A stretch of 64,000 bases of DNA from Ascidiaceihabitans donghaensis (lineage in GTDB: Bacteria; Pseudomonadota; Alphaproteobacteria; Rhodobacterales; Rhodobacteraceae): assembly GCF_900302465.1 (NCBI RefSeq), contig NZ_OMOR01000001.1, positions 372,001-436,000 of the forward strand, given 5' to 3'. A model generated the notes under the pieces. It saw only the letters and a program-made list of their open reading frames with translations. It had not been told where the DNA came from and searched no databases. The first letter of the stretch is position 1, and each line of letters opens with the position of its first letter. The position numbers and the translations under genes were made by a program. Below are positions 35,607-42,991 of this stretch, one piece after another.

Positions 35607-36614
35607 TTAGTCGTGGCCCGCAGTGGCGCCGGAAATCAGTTGGTAGCCAAGTAAGTCAGCTATTTTGGCAGGATCGCGCAGCAAGGGCTGTGCGGTGCGA
35701 CGCAGGCCCAAACGGCGTATGGTTTCGCGGGCTTCTATGGCGCGTGCGTCGTCCAGTGTCACAAATTCAAATCGTATGTCTGCACCTGTTTGTGCTTGGG
35801 CCACGCGGGGCAGATCTGTTGCCAGAACCGTGCCCATGCGCGGATAGCCCCCTGTGGTTTGGCTTTCGCTCATCAGCACAAAGGGCCGTCCGTCGCCGGG
35901 GATCTGGATGTCGCCGGGCACAATCACCTCAGACACAATCCCAAGCTGGTTTTCGGCATGAAACCCGCGCCCTTCGCAGTCCATCCTGACGCCTTGTCTG
36001 TTGGCGCGCGGGTCGCGTTTGAACGTCGTTTGCGTAAAGCGCTGGCGCATGTCGTTCGAAAACGCGTGTGTTTGCATGCTGGGCACCACGCGCAAGGCAC
36101 CGCCATCAAAGCGATTGTCGTGTGGTAAGATAAGCCCCGTTTCGCCGCCTTTGTCGGGTGCGATAGGCAATTCGTTACCTGCCGCGACCAAACTTCCAAG
36201 CCCTGCCGACAGGTGGCTGCCGCGTGTGCCCATGTAGCGAGGTGTGTCAAACCCGCCGCCCACGTTCAAATACCCGAATACGCCTTTGCGCGTGCCACCG
36301 ATGGTTAAAATGGCCCCTTTGGGTAAGGCGTGACAGGCATTCCACACGATGGTGGCGCCGTCGATATCAGCCTTCATTTCGGCGCCGGTCAAGGCGATGC
36401 GCATGTCGGCAGTTGCTTCAAAAGACCCGCCTAGCCCGACCATTTCAAGGGCTGCGCAATCCGGGTCCTGCCCCAGCAAAGCAGCCCCTTCGTAAAGGGC
36501 GAGCGGATCGGCGGCCCCGCCTTTGGTCAGCCCATAGGCGAGAAATCCGGGGCGACCCAAATCCTGAACTGCGACGCCTGGGCCCACATTGCGTACCAAA
36601 AGAGACCGCGTCAT
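35607..36614 (-). CDS. pxpC: 5-oxoprolinase subunit PxpC
   Basis: The 335-aa protein is the biotin-dependent carboxyltransferase-like (KipA/urea amidolyase-related) subunit. Motifs are VQDLGRPGFLAYGLTKGGA at residues about 16-34, LEMVGLGG, YLNVGGGFDTPRYMGTRGSH, and MSESQTTGGYPRMGTVL. The ATG at 36614 overlaps the pxpB stop (ATGA at 36611-36614), which decides it over the upstream frame start at 36629. It works with PxpA and PxpB on 5-oxoproline. Confidence 0.93.
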   Translation of the reverse strand: MTRSLLVRNVGPGVAVQDLGRPGFLAYGLTKGGAADPLALYEGAALLGQDPDCAALEMVGLGGSFEATADMRIALTGAEMKADIDGATIVWNACHALPKGAILTIGGTRKGVFGYLNVGGGFDTPRYMGTRGSHLSAGLGSLVAAGNELPIAPDKGGETGLILPHDNRFDGGALRVVPSMQTHAFSNDMRQRFTQTTFKRDPRANRQGVRMDCEGRGFHAENQLGIVSEVIVPGDIQIPGDGRPFVLMSESQTTGGYPRMGTVLATDLPRVAQAQTGADIRFEFVTLDDARAIEARETIRRLGLRRTAQPLLRDPAKIADLLGYQLISGATAGHD

Positions 36615-37366
36615 GGAATTGCATCCCATGTCGCGCCGCCCAGACCGTTTTCATTGAAGGCCTCAATATCGCGTAATTCTGTGTCCGAGATTGCGATAAA
36701 TCGCATTTCGTCCCCCGGCGTCAGCGCAAAAGGTGTGTCACGATTAAGCTGGAAGGGGTGAAATGCAGTTTGGCCCACATGTCGCCAGCCCGTAGGTGTC
36801 GCGTAGGGAAACAGGCACAATTGGCGAATGGCCGCGACCAAAGAACAGGCGGGGACATTGGGGGTGACGCCTGTCAGGCGCGGGATGTTCCAATTTTCAG
36901 GCAGCGTCCCAAGATAGGGTTGCCCGGGCGCAAAGCCGACCGTCAAAACGCGCACGGTTGTTTGTGTCAGACCGTGCACAGCATCTTCCACAGACATACC
37001 CGCAACATCTGCGGCCTCTTGTAATTGCGGGGCGCGGTCGCCGCCAAAAACGGCGGGCACTGCCCATCGCTTTCGGCCTTGGGGCAGGGGGGCTTGCAAC
37101 CAGTCTGTGCCGTCCAAAGTCTGTTTCAGCCGCCGGATCAGCGGGGCAGGGTCGTGTTTCACCAGATCGATGCGAAAGAATGCGGACACAAGCGAGCTCA
37201 TGCTTTCGGAAACTTCAGGCCATTTCAAAGCGTCGACATGGGCGCGAAATGCGATGGCGCCACGATTGGCTGGGTCAGACATGGCATTGCCGAACGTCAC
37301 CAAAATTCCGGCTAAACCGACGGTACGGATCAACGGCAATGTGGCAGTGTCGGCGGCTTTGGTCAT
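36611..37366 (-). CDS. pxpB: 5-oxoprolinase subunit PxpB
   Basis: The 251-aa product is the KipI-like (allophanate hydrolase subunit 1) partner. It shows the family's VTVGFAPGQPYLG-like segment (here VGFAPGQPYLGTLPE), ACSLVAAIRQLCLFPYATPTGW and the late FALTPGDEMRFIAIS. The ATG at 37366 (MTKAADTATLPLI) gives normal size; an ORF extension to 37603 crosses the divergent matB start and is rejected. It is the first gene of the leftward pxpBCA operon. Confidence 0.92.
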   Translation of the reverse strand: MTKAADTATLPLIRTVGLAGILVTFGNAMSDPANRGAIAFRAHVDALKWPEVSESMSSLVSAFFRIDLVKHDPAPLIRRLKQTLDGTDWLQAPLPQGRKRWAVPAVFGGDRAPQLQEAADVAGMSVEDAVHGLTQTTVRVLTVGFAPGQPYLGTLPENWNIPRLTGVTPNVPACSLVAAIRQLCLFPYATPTGWRHVGQTAFHPFQLNRDTPFALTPGDEMRFIAISDTELRDIEAFNENGLGGATWDAIP

Positions 37367-37449
37367 ATGCGTCACCCTAGCCGTTTTCCAAGTGCGTGCA
37401 ATGGGGCTATGCTGTGTTGTGAAGACCGTTTCGAACATAAGAGTTTCCC

Positions 37450-39000
37450 ATGGCCAACCCTCTATTTGATCAATTGTTTCAGCCTCATATCGGGTCTGCG
37501 GCCCCGTTTTTGTTTTTGCCCGGCGGCGGGCGACTGAGTTATGGGGATTTCCTAACACGGGCAGGGCGGTTTGCGGCCGTCTTGCGAGCGGCAGAGCTTG
37601 CACCGGGCGATCGTTTGGCCGTTCAGATTGAAAAGTCGCCGGATGCTTTGGCCATTTATGCTGCTTGTGTCATTTCGGGGGTGATTTTCTTGCCGTTGAA
37701 CACTGCATACGCCCCGGCTGAAGTGTCCTATTTTTTGCAAGACAGCGGCGCGAAACTGATTGTTTGTGACCCCTCCAAGGAAGATGCGCTATGGCCTGTT
37801 GCTGAGGCAGCAGGTGCGCAATTGGCGACACTGGGTGTGGATGCAGATGGCACATTTGCAGAGCAGGCCAGGGATCGCGCCCCGCAGTTAAGTGCCACGG
37901 ATCGCAGCGGTGATGATTTGGCCGCATTCCTGTATACATCCGGCACAACGGGGCGGTCCAAGGGGGCAATGCTGACGCAAGACAACCTTTTGTCCAATGC
38001 ACATACGCTGACAGATGCGTGGGAGTTCACGCACAGTGATGTGCTGTTGCATGCGTTGCCGATTTTTCACACCCACGGCCTGTTTGTGGCCACGAATATC
38101 ACGCTTCAAGCGGGTGGCGCGATGATGTTTCTGCCCAAATTTGACGCCGATCAGATGATCGCTTTGATGACGCGATGCACTTCTATGATGGGGGTGCCGA
38201 CGTTTTACACACGGCTTTTGGACAATCCCGCTTTTGACCGCGATTTGACAGGTCATATGCGTTTGTTCATCTCCGGTTCCGCGCCGATGTTGAAAGATAC
38301 GCATGACCAGTTTGAAGCCCGCACCGGTCATAAAGTGTTGGAACGGTACGGAATGACGGAAACCAACATGAACACATCCAACCCGCTGCATGGACAGCGA
38401 CGTGCCGGAACGGTCGGGCTGCCTTTGCGCGGTGTCGAGGTGAAAATTTGTGATCCCGACACAGGTGTCGAGGTGCCGCAGGGCGAAATCGGAGTGATCG
38501 AAGTGCGCGGTCCCAATGTGTTCAAAGGCTATTGGAATATGCCTGAAAAGACAGCGGAAGAACTGCGCGATGACGGTTTTTTCATCACGGGGGATTTGGC
38601 GCAAATGGATGCTGACGGGTATGTCACCATTGTGGGGCGCGGTAAGGATTTGATTATCTCAGGCGGCTTCAACATTTATCCCAAGGAACTGGAAATGATC
38701 CTTGATGATCAGCCGGGTGTGTTGGAAAGCGCTGTCATTGCGGTGCCACACGCTGACATGGGCGAAGCTGCTTTAGCGGTTTTGGTGCGCAGTGGCGCAG
38801 GCCCCGATCTGGACGCAATTCGTGCGATGATGGGGGTGGATGTGGCGCGGTTCAAACATCCGCGTGATTATATTGTGGTCGATGAATTGCCCCGCAATAC
38901 CATGGGCAAAGTGCAAAAAAATGTGATGCGTGACACCTACGGTGACTGGTTTGTGGATGCCTTAGGGGCCGCCAAGCCGAAGCCACTCGTTCTCAAATGA
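37450..39000 (+). CDS. matB: Malonyl-CoA synthetase MatB (AMP-forming)
   Basis: The 516-aa acyl-CoA synthetase carries the ATP/AMP signature YTSGTTGRSKGAMLTQ, the hinge region with GFFITGDLAQMDADGY and the catalytic Lys in GKVQKNVMRD. HALPIFHTHGLF and RLFISGSAPM match malonyl-CoA synthetases of Rhodobacteraceae. The enzyme makes malonyl-CoA from malonate and CoA in the cytosol. Without a decarboxylase gene nearby the substrate choice is inferred from motifs. The 3' end overlaps ycaQ tail-to-tail by 39 bp. Confidence 0.85.
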   Translation: MANPLFDQLFQPHIGSAAPFLFLPGGGRLSYGDFLTRAGRFAAVLRAAELAPGDRLAVQIEKSPDALAIYAACVISGVIFLPLNTAYAPAEVSYFLQDSGAKLIVCDPSKEDALWPVAEAAGAQLATLGVDADGTFAEQARDRAPQLSATDRSGDDLAAFLYTSGTTGRSKGAMLTQDNLLSNAHTLTDAWEFTHSDVLLHALPIFHTHGLFVATNITLQAGGAMMFLPKFDADQMIALMTRCTSMMGVPTFYTRLLDNPAFDRDLTGHMRLFISGSAPMLKDTHDQFEARTGHKVLERYGMTETNMNTSNPLHGQRRAGTVGLPLRGVEVKICDPDTGVEVPQGEIGVIEVRGPNVFKGYWNMPEKTAEELRDDGFFITGDLAQMDADGYVTIVGRGKDLIISGGFNIYPKELEMILDDQPGVLESAVIAVPHADMGEAALAVLVRSGAGPDLDAIRAMMGVDVARFKHPRDYIVVDELPRNTMGKVQKNVMRDTYGDWFVDALGAAKPKPLVLK

Positions 39001-40179
39001 CACTTGAGAGACGCCTGCAAGTTTTGTCAGGCGCTGCAATTCGGCTTCAAATGCGTTGGCCCGTGCCGTTGTCCAGCGGACCCCGTTTTCAGGCCAAAGC
39101 GCTTTGACATGTAACACATCGCGGTCGCGGAACGCTTTCATATCGACGCGGCCCACCAGTCTGTCACCTTCAAGGATCGGAAACACATAGTACCCGTAGG
39201 TGCGTTTGGGTTCCGGTACAAATACCTCGATGCGGTAATTGAACCCGAACAAGCGTTCGGCCCGCTTACGGTCGCGCAACGCAGGATCAAAAGGGCTTAA
39301 AACCCGCAGACGTTTTGTGGGCGAAATCTCAAGGGCGGGATCTTCTGGCAGGTTGGGTCGTGCAAACTGCGGCTTGAGATCGCCGTTCACCCCCTCAACC
39401 AGACACCGCATGATCTGACCGCGGGCCAGTGCTGTTTCACACCATTTGCGCGCTTCGGCCACAGTAACATGCGCCCAGAACGCTGCGATTTCTGTGTGGC
39501 TCGCAAAGCCCAATCGGTCCAGCGCTGTGTTGCAGCACCAATCAATTGTTTCAGCCTCTGTCGGAGCGTTTGCTGGGTCACATAAATCGGGGGCCACCAC
39601 CCGTTCCGTCAAATCGTAGCGTTTTTGAAATCCTTCTCGGCCTGTGACCGCCAAAGCCCCGCTGCGCCACAGGTATTCCAATGCCGTTTTGGACGGGTGC
39701 CAGTCCCACCAGCCACCGCTGCCTTTTTTCTCATCCTTGCCAACATCTGATGACGATAAAGGGCCTTCTGCTTTGATTTGATCCAGAACAGTCTGAAACA
39801 GGGCTTCGTAGCCTTCTCGCCGCCAGTTTTTGTATTGCTTGCGTAATTTTTCGGCATCCCGTTCCCGACGCATAGACCAATGCCGGTAGAACTCCATTGG
39901 AATGACGGCGGCGTCATGTGTCCAGTGTTCAAACAGGCTGCGGTCTGTTTCATACAGAGTTTTTAGGGCCTTGGGACGATACCGGGCCTTGCGCGAAAAC
40001 AAGATCAAATCGTGGGCGCGGGCGACTGTATTGATGCTGTCCAACTGCACAAAACCCAACTGCGTGATGACATCCAGCAAGGCGTCACCGGTCGCATCGC
40101 CTTGCGGTGTATCGCTTAGCAAATGGCGGTGTAAAAAGACGCGCCGCGCCGCGCGGTTGTTCAGGACGTACCCGGTCAC
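38962..40179 (-). CDS. ycaQ: YcaQ-type DNA glycosylase (winged helix, AlkZ-like)
   Basis: The 405-aa protein belongs to the YcaQ/AlkZ (HTH_42, formerly DUF1006) family of DNA glycosylases that unhook interstrand cross-links. The QxD catalytic motif is present in GFVQLDSINTVARAHDL (about residues 42-58). Other family parts are LFEHWTHDAAVIP, GWWDWHPSKTALEYLW and RTYGYYVFPILEGDRLVGRVD. Three winged-helix repeats are expected. The stop overlaps the convergent matB gene, and its start overlaps the upstream LacI regulator by 4 bp. Confidence 0.85.
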   Translation of the reverse strand: MTGYVLNNRAARRVFLHRHLLSDTPQGDATGDALLDVITQLGFVQLDSINTVARAHDLILFSRKARYRPKALKTLYETDRSLFEHWTHDAAVIPMEFYRHWSMRRERDAEKLRKQYKNWRREGYEALFQTVLDQIKAEGPLSSSDVGKDEKKGSGGWWDWHPSKTALEYLWRSGALAVTGREGFQKRYDLTERVVAPDLCDPANAPTEAETIDWCCNTALDRLGFASHTEIAAFWAHVTVAEARKWCETALARGQIMRCLVEGVNGDLKPQFARPNLPEDPALEISPTKRLRVLSPFDPALRDRKRAERLFGFNYRIEVFVPEPKRTYGYYVFPILEGDRLVGRVDMKAFRDRDVLHVKALWPENGVRWTTARANAFEAELQRLTKLAGVSQVSFENEWLRLGGP

Positions 40180-41210
40180 ACGCGTCGGTCGCGACGCAAC
40201 GTGTCGCCGAAGCTGATGGTCGGGGTCAAGGTGGTGTGTACGGGCGCTTGATCTGCGCCGTCGACATTGCGGTCAATGATGATCTGTGCCGCTTGGCGAC
40301 CTATGTCGAGACGACAAGCGTCCATCGTCGCCAATTGACGCGGCAGACCTTGCAATAGCTCCACGCCATTGAATCCCGCCAATCCGATTTGGCCAGGAAC
40401 ATCAATGCCTTGATCCAAAAGATACAACAAACCGCCAGCGCCGATCATGTCATTGGAAAAGTACAAAAAGTCCAGATCGGGGTTCTTTTCAAGCATGGTT
40501 TGCGTCATCTCGCGCCCCTTGGCCAGCGCCGATCCGCCTTCGTAGAAGTCACGTGCTTCGATCTCGACGCCGGCTTTTCCAAGCCCTTCGGTCAAGCCTT
40601 CAAACCGTTTGCGGGCACGGTGATCCAAAGGCATTTTGGTGCCTAAAAAACCGATGTGTTCATAGCCTTGTTTCAGGATGGCTTTTGCCATTTCCATGCC
40701 TGCGCGGCGGTGTGAGATGCCGACCATGGAATCTACCGCGCGGCCGTCCGTGTCCATGATTTCCACAACAGGAATACCTGCATTTTTCATCATGGCACGT
40801 GCCGCATCGGAATGTTCTAGCCCTGCCATGATGACACCGGATGGTCGCCACGACAGCATCTCGTACAAGACGCGTTCTTCTTTTTCGGGAAGATAATCCG
40901 TGACCCCCACAACGGGTTGTAGCGGCGTGGCGTCAAAGACCTGATTGATGCCGTTCAAAACTTCGGGGAACACCATGTTGCCGAGAGACGGAATAATGAC
41001 AGCGACAAGATTGACCCGCTGGCTGGCCAAAGACCCCGCAATCTGGTTCGGCACGTAGCCCAATTCTTTTGCCGCGGCGAGAACCCGTTTGCGCGTTGCA
41101 TCGGACACATCCCCCCGATTGCGCAAAACGCGACTGACCGTCATTTCCGAAACACCAGAGGCTTCAGAAACATCACGAAGAGTCAGCGGGCGTTTTGTGG
41201 TGTCATTCAA
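40176..41210 (-). CDS. LacI/GalR-family transcriptional regulator
   Basis: This 344-aa repressor has the LacI headpiece (LTLRDVSEASGVSEMTVSRVLR at about 9-30, written here in two parts) and hinge PNQIAGSLASQRVNLVAVIIPS. The periplasmic-binding-protein-like sensor domain extends to the end. It reads GLAGFNGVELLQ near residue 282, as in gluconate-type GntR repressors. The ATGA overlap at 40176-40179 couples it to ycaQ, an unusual partner. No sugar gene lies in the window, so the effector is unknown. Confidence 0.9.
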   Translation of the reverse strand: MNDTTKRPLTLRDVSEASGVSEMTVSRVLRNRGDVSDATRKRVLAAAKELGYVPNQIAGSLASQRVNLVAVIIPSLGNMVFPEVLNGINQVFDATPLQPVVGVTDYLPEKEERVLYEMLSWRPSGVIMAGLEHSDAARAMMKNAGIPVVEIMDTDGRAVDSMVGISHRRAGMEMAKAILKQGYEHIGFLGTKMPLDHRARKRFEGLTEGLGKAGVEIEARDFYEGGSALAKGREMTQTMLEKNPDLDFLYFSNDMIGAGGLLYLLDQGIDVPGQIGLAGFNGVELLQGLPRQLATMDACRLDIGRQAAQIIIDRNVDGADQAPVHTTLTPTISFGDTLRRDRRV

Positions 41211-41217
41211 AGGGATA

Positions 41218-41237
41218 TGTCCTGTTTACTTTGGACA
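41218..41237. promoter_or_regulatory. Operator-like dyad upstream of the LacI gene
   Basis: The 20-bp dyad TGTCCTGTTTACTTTGGACA (arms TGTCC/GGACA, 10-bp spacer) lies 8 bp before the LacI start codon on the minus strand. Autoregulation is typical for this family, but the centre lacks the CG dyad usual in LacI operators. Tentative. Confidence 0.3.
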
Positions 41238-41320
41238 ACGGTAGCGCAAACTTCATGCCAAAGACAAGTGAACGCAAGCAATGATGACACGGGCGCAGAT
41301 GTGCATTAAACGCGTAATAC

Positions 41321-41397
41321 GGCCCCGTGGCTCAACTGGATAGAGCAGCCCCCTCCTAAGGGGCAGGTTGCAGGTTCGAATCCTGCCGGGGTCGCCA
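41321..41397 (+). tRNA. tRNA-Arg(CCT)
   Basis: The 77-nt sequence folds as a full cloverleaf. The acceptor is GGCCCCG against CGGGGTC with G discriminator and encoded CCA. The anticodon stem is GCCCC/GGGGC around loop CTCCTAA (anticodon CCT at 41355-41357). The variable loop is AGGTT, and the T arm GCAGG/CCTGC has loop TTCGAAT. It decodes AGG arginine codons, which are rare in this genome style. Confidence 0.97.
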
Positions 41398-41863
41398 AGA
41401 TGGTCGACTTTTTCTGAACCAATCGTATTAGGGTCTCTGATGTGAACTGCATATGTACAGCATTCATCATGGTGGGACTGGCGCTGGTTAAGGGGTTTCC
41501 TAACGATATCGGCAAGACCCAAACAACAGCTTTCGGTGTCTTCCAAACCTACAGGCCAAAGGCTGCTTTTGCTTAGGTGCTGTGATTTTGAGTGTGTCGG
41601 GAATTGCGGTTGAATTTGAAGTTGTGTGCCGGAATGCATTCAAAAACGTTTCAAATTGTCGACATTGTCCGGACAGGTCGCTGCATTTGGTTTGACACGT
41701 GGGAATAAATTTTTATCATGAGGAAAGTCGTGAATCACTCTTTGCACAAGCGAATGTGAGTTTGAAATGAAAACTACACCTGACGATCAAACTTTAGGCC
41801 GGTGCCTTGGTGGCAAGCGTTTTGCGGCATCAGGCGGTCGAACTGCACAGAGGGATACATAAG
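41398..41863. other. Noncoding gap after the tRNA, leader of the GlxA-type regulator
   Basis: No credible gene is seen in these 466 bp. ORFs on the minus strand crossing the tRNA are antisense shadows. The AT-rich right half carries a palindrome tgtccggaca (41666-41675) and the promoter at 41692-41719. Confidence 0.5.
41692..41719 (+). promoter_or_regulatory. Sigma-70-type promoter for the GlxA-type regulator
   Basis: TTGACA (41692-41697) and TATCAT (41714-41719) are separated by 16 bp, a near-consensus pair. It lies 145 bp before the ATG at 41864. A 10-bp palindrome tgtccggaca just upstream (41666-41675) could be an operator. Confidence 0.5.
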
Positions 41864-42892
41864 ATGGGGCGCCCGGAAACCAACTTTGACAGTGTTGCTC
41901 AGATGAAGCCAGTTTTCGGAGGCAGCACACGCAAGTGCGCTTTTGAAATTTTTGTCACCCCTGGATTTGCCGAAGCCGAGGTGTCTTCGGTCATAACAAC
42001 ATTGCGGACGGCCAACAGTGTTCTGGCGCAGCCATTGTTCTCGTGGACATGTGTGTCCGACACGCCAGGTTATGTGAGAAGCAGGGGCGGCATGATCGTT
42101 GACGCGAACCCTTGTATAGACGACGCGGTTTCCGCCGAGACTATGATCGTGGTCGGCGGCGAAGTGGAGCAGAACCACGTCTGGCCCCGCAAAATGCGGT
42201 TAATGCAGCGCAAAATGCTAACTGTCGTTTTGTTGTCGGAGGCTGCGACCAACTACATTCGGCAAACCAACCCATCGGGCAAAGTCACGACGCACTGGCG
42301 TGAGGCGGCCAAGCTGGAAGAAACAGGGTGTTACCCCGCCCTAAGCACCAGATTCTCTGAAAAAAGCAACGGTGTTATCACCGCCGCCGGTGGTGGGGCG
42401 TCGACATCGGAACTGATCATCGGGTTGATCGCGCCGTTTTTGACCTCCGAACAGGTGGCTGAACTTGGCAACCGTTTGCTTTTGGGTGCCATTCGCCAAA
42501 GTGACGCGGAGCAACCCAAACACATCGCGCACAACACAAGCCTGTTTGATGCACAGATCACTCAGGTATTGCGCAAAATGGAAGACAGTGTTGCGGATCC
42601 TTTGCCGATGTCTGCCCTTGCCGATGAGATTGGCATTTCCACCCGTCAGTTGGAGCGGTCCTTCAAAGCTTCGTTGAATGAAACGCCTGCCAAATTTTAT
42701 AAGCGACTGCGGGCGAAACGGGCGCGGGTTATGATCGAAGAAACACTGCTGCCTTTGGTCGAGATCGCGGTGGCTACGGGCTTTGGGTCCAACAACACCT
42801 TGTCCAAGGCGATCAAAGATGAATATGGCCTGACCCCATCCAAAATGCGGGCCCGCAAATCGGTGCAATTGTTGCGGTTTGAAGCGGCTTAG
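41864..42892 (+). CDS. GlxA-family AraC-type regulator (DJ-1/PfpI sensor domain)
   Basis: This 342-aa protein has an N-terminal DJ-1/PfpI-like domain (about residues 15-190, with FEIFVTPGFAEAEVSSVITTL and TMIVVGGE). An AraC HTH pair follows at the C-terminus (about 230-335, with ALADEIGISTRQLERSFKA and AVATGFGSNNTLSKAIK). The same architecture is used by GbdR and CdhR, which control glycine betaine and carnitine catabolism. It directly precedes tdm, so control of TMAO/methylamine genes is likely. ATG 41864 is preferred to the ORF start at 41807. Confidence 0.85.
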   Translation: MGRPETNFDSVAQMKPVFGGSTRKCAFEIFVTPGFAEAEVSSVITTLRTANSVLAQPLFSWTCVSDTPGYVRSRGGMIVDANPCIDDAVSAETMIVVGGEVEQNHVWPRKMRLMQRKMLTVVLLSEAATNYIRQTNPSGKVTTHWREAAKLEETGCYPALSTRFSEKSNGVITAAGGGASTSELIIGLIAPFLTSEQVAELGNRLLLGAIRQSDAEQPKHIAHNTSLFDAQITQVLRKMEDSVADPLPMSALADEIGISTRQLERSFKASLNETPAKFYKRLRAKRARVMIEETLLPLVEIAVATGFGSNNTLSKAIKDEYGLTPSKMRARKSVQLLRFEAA

Positions 42893-42991
42893 GTAAGCGG
42901 ACCAGTTTTTCTTGCAATACGCAGGGCAGACTATATTCTTCACGGTAAATAAATATTCCACCCGTGCAACACGCCTTTGACGGAGCGCATC

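Noticed and set aside
41321-41397. tRNA as an integration site for an island
   Set aside because: No integrase, transposase or repeated tRNA 3' end seen in the neighbouring sequence.
41253-41639. Minus-strand ORF (128 aa) and a second one (41306-41515) across the tRNA
   Set aside because: Both read antisense through tRNA-Arg and give the well-known spurious peptides containing RIRTCNLPLRRG or GFEPATCPLGGG.
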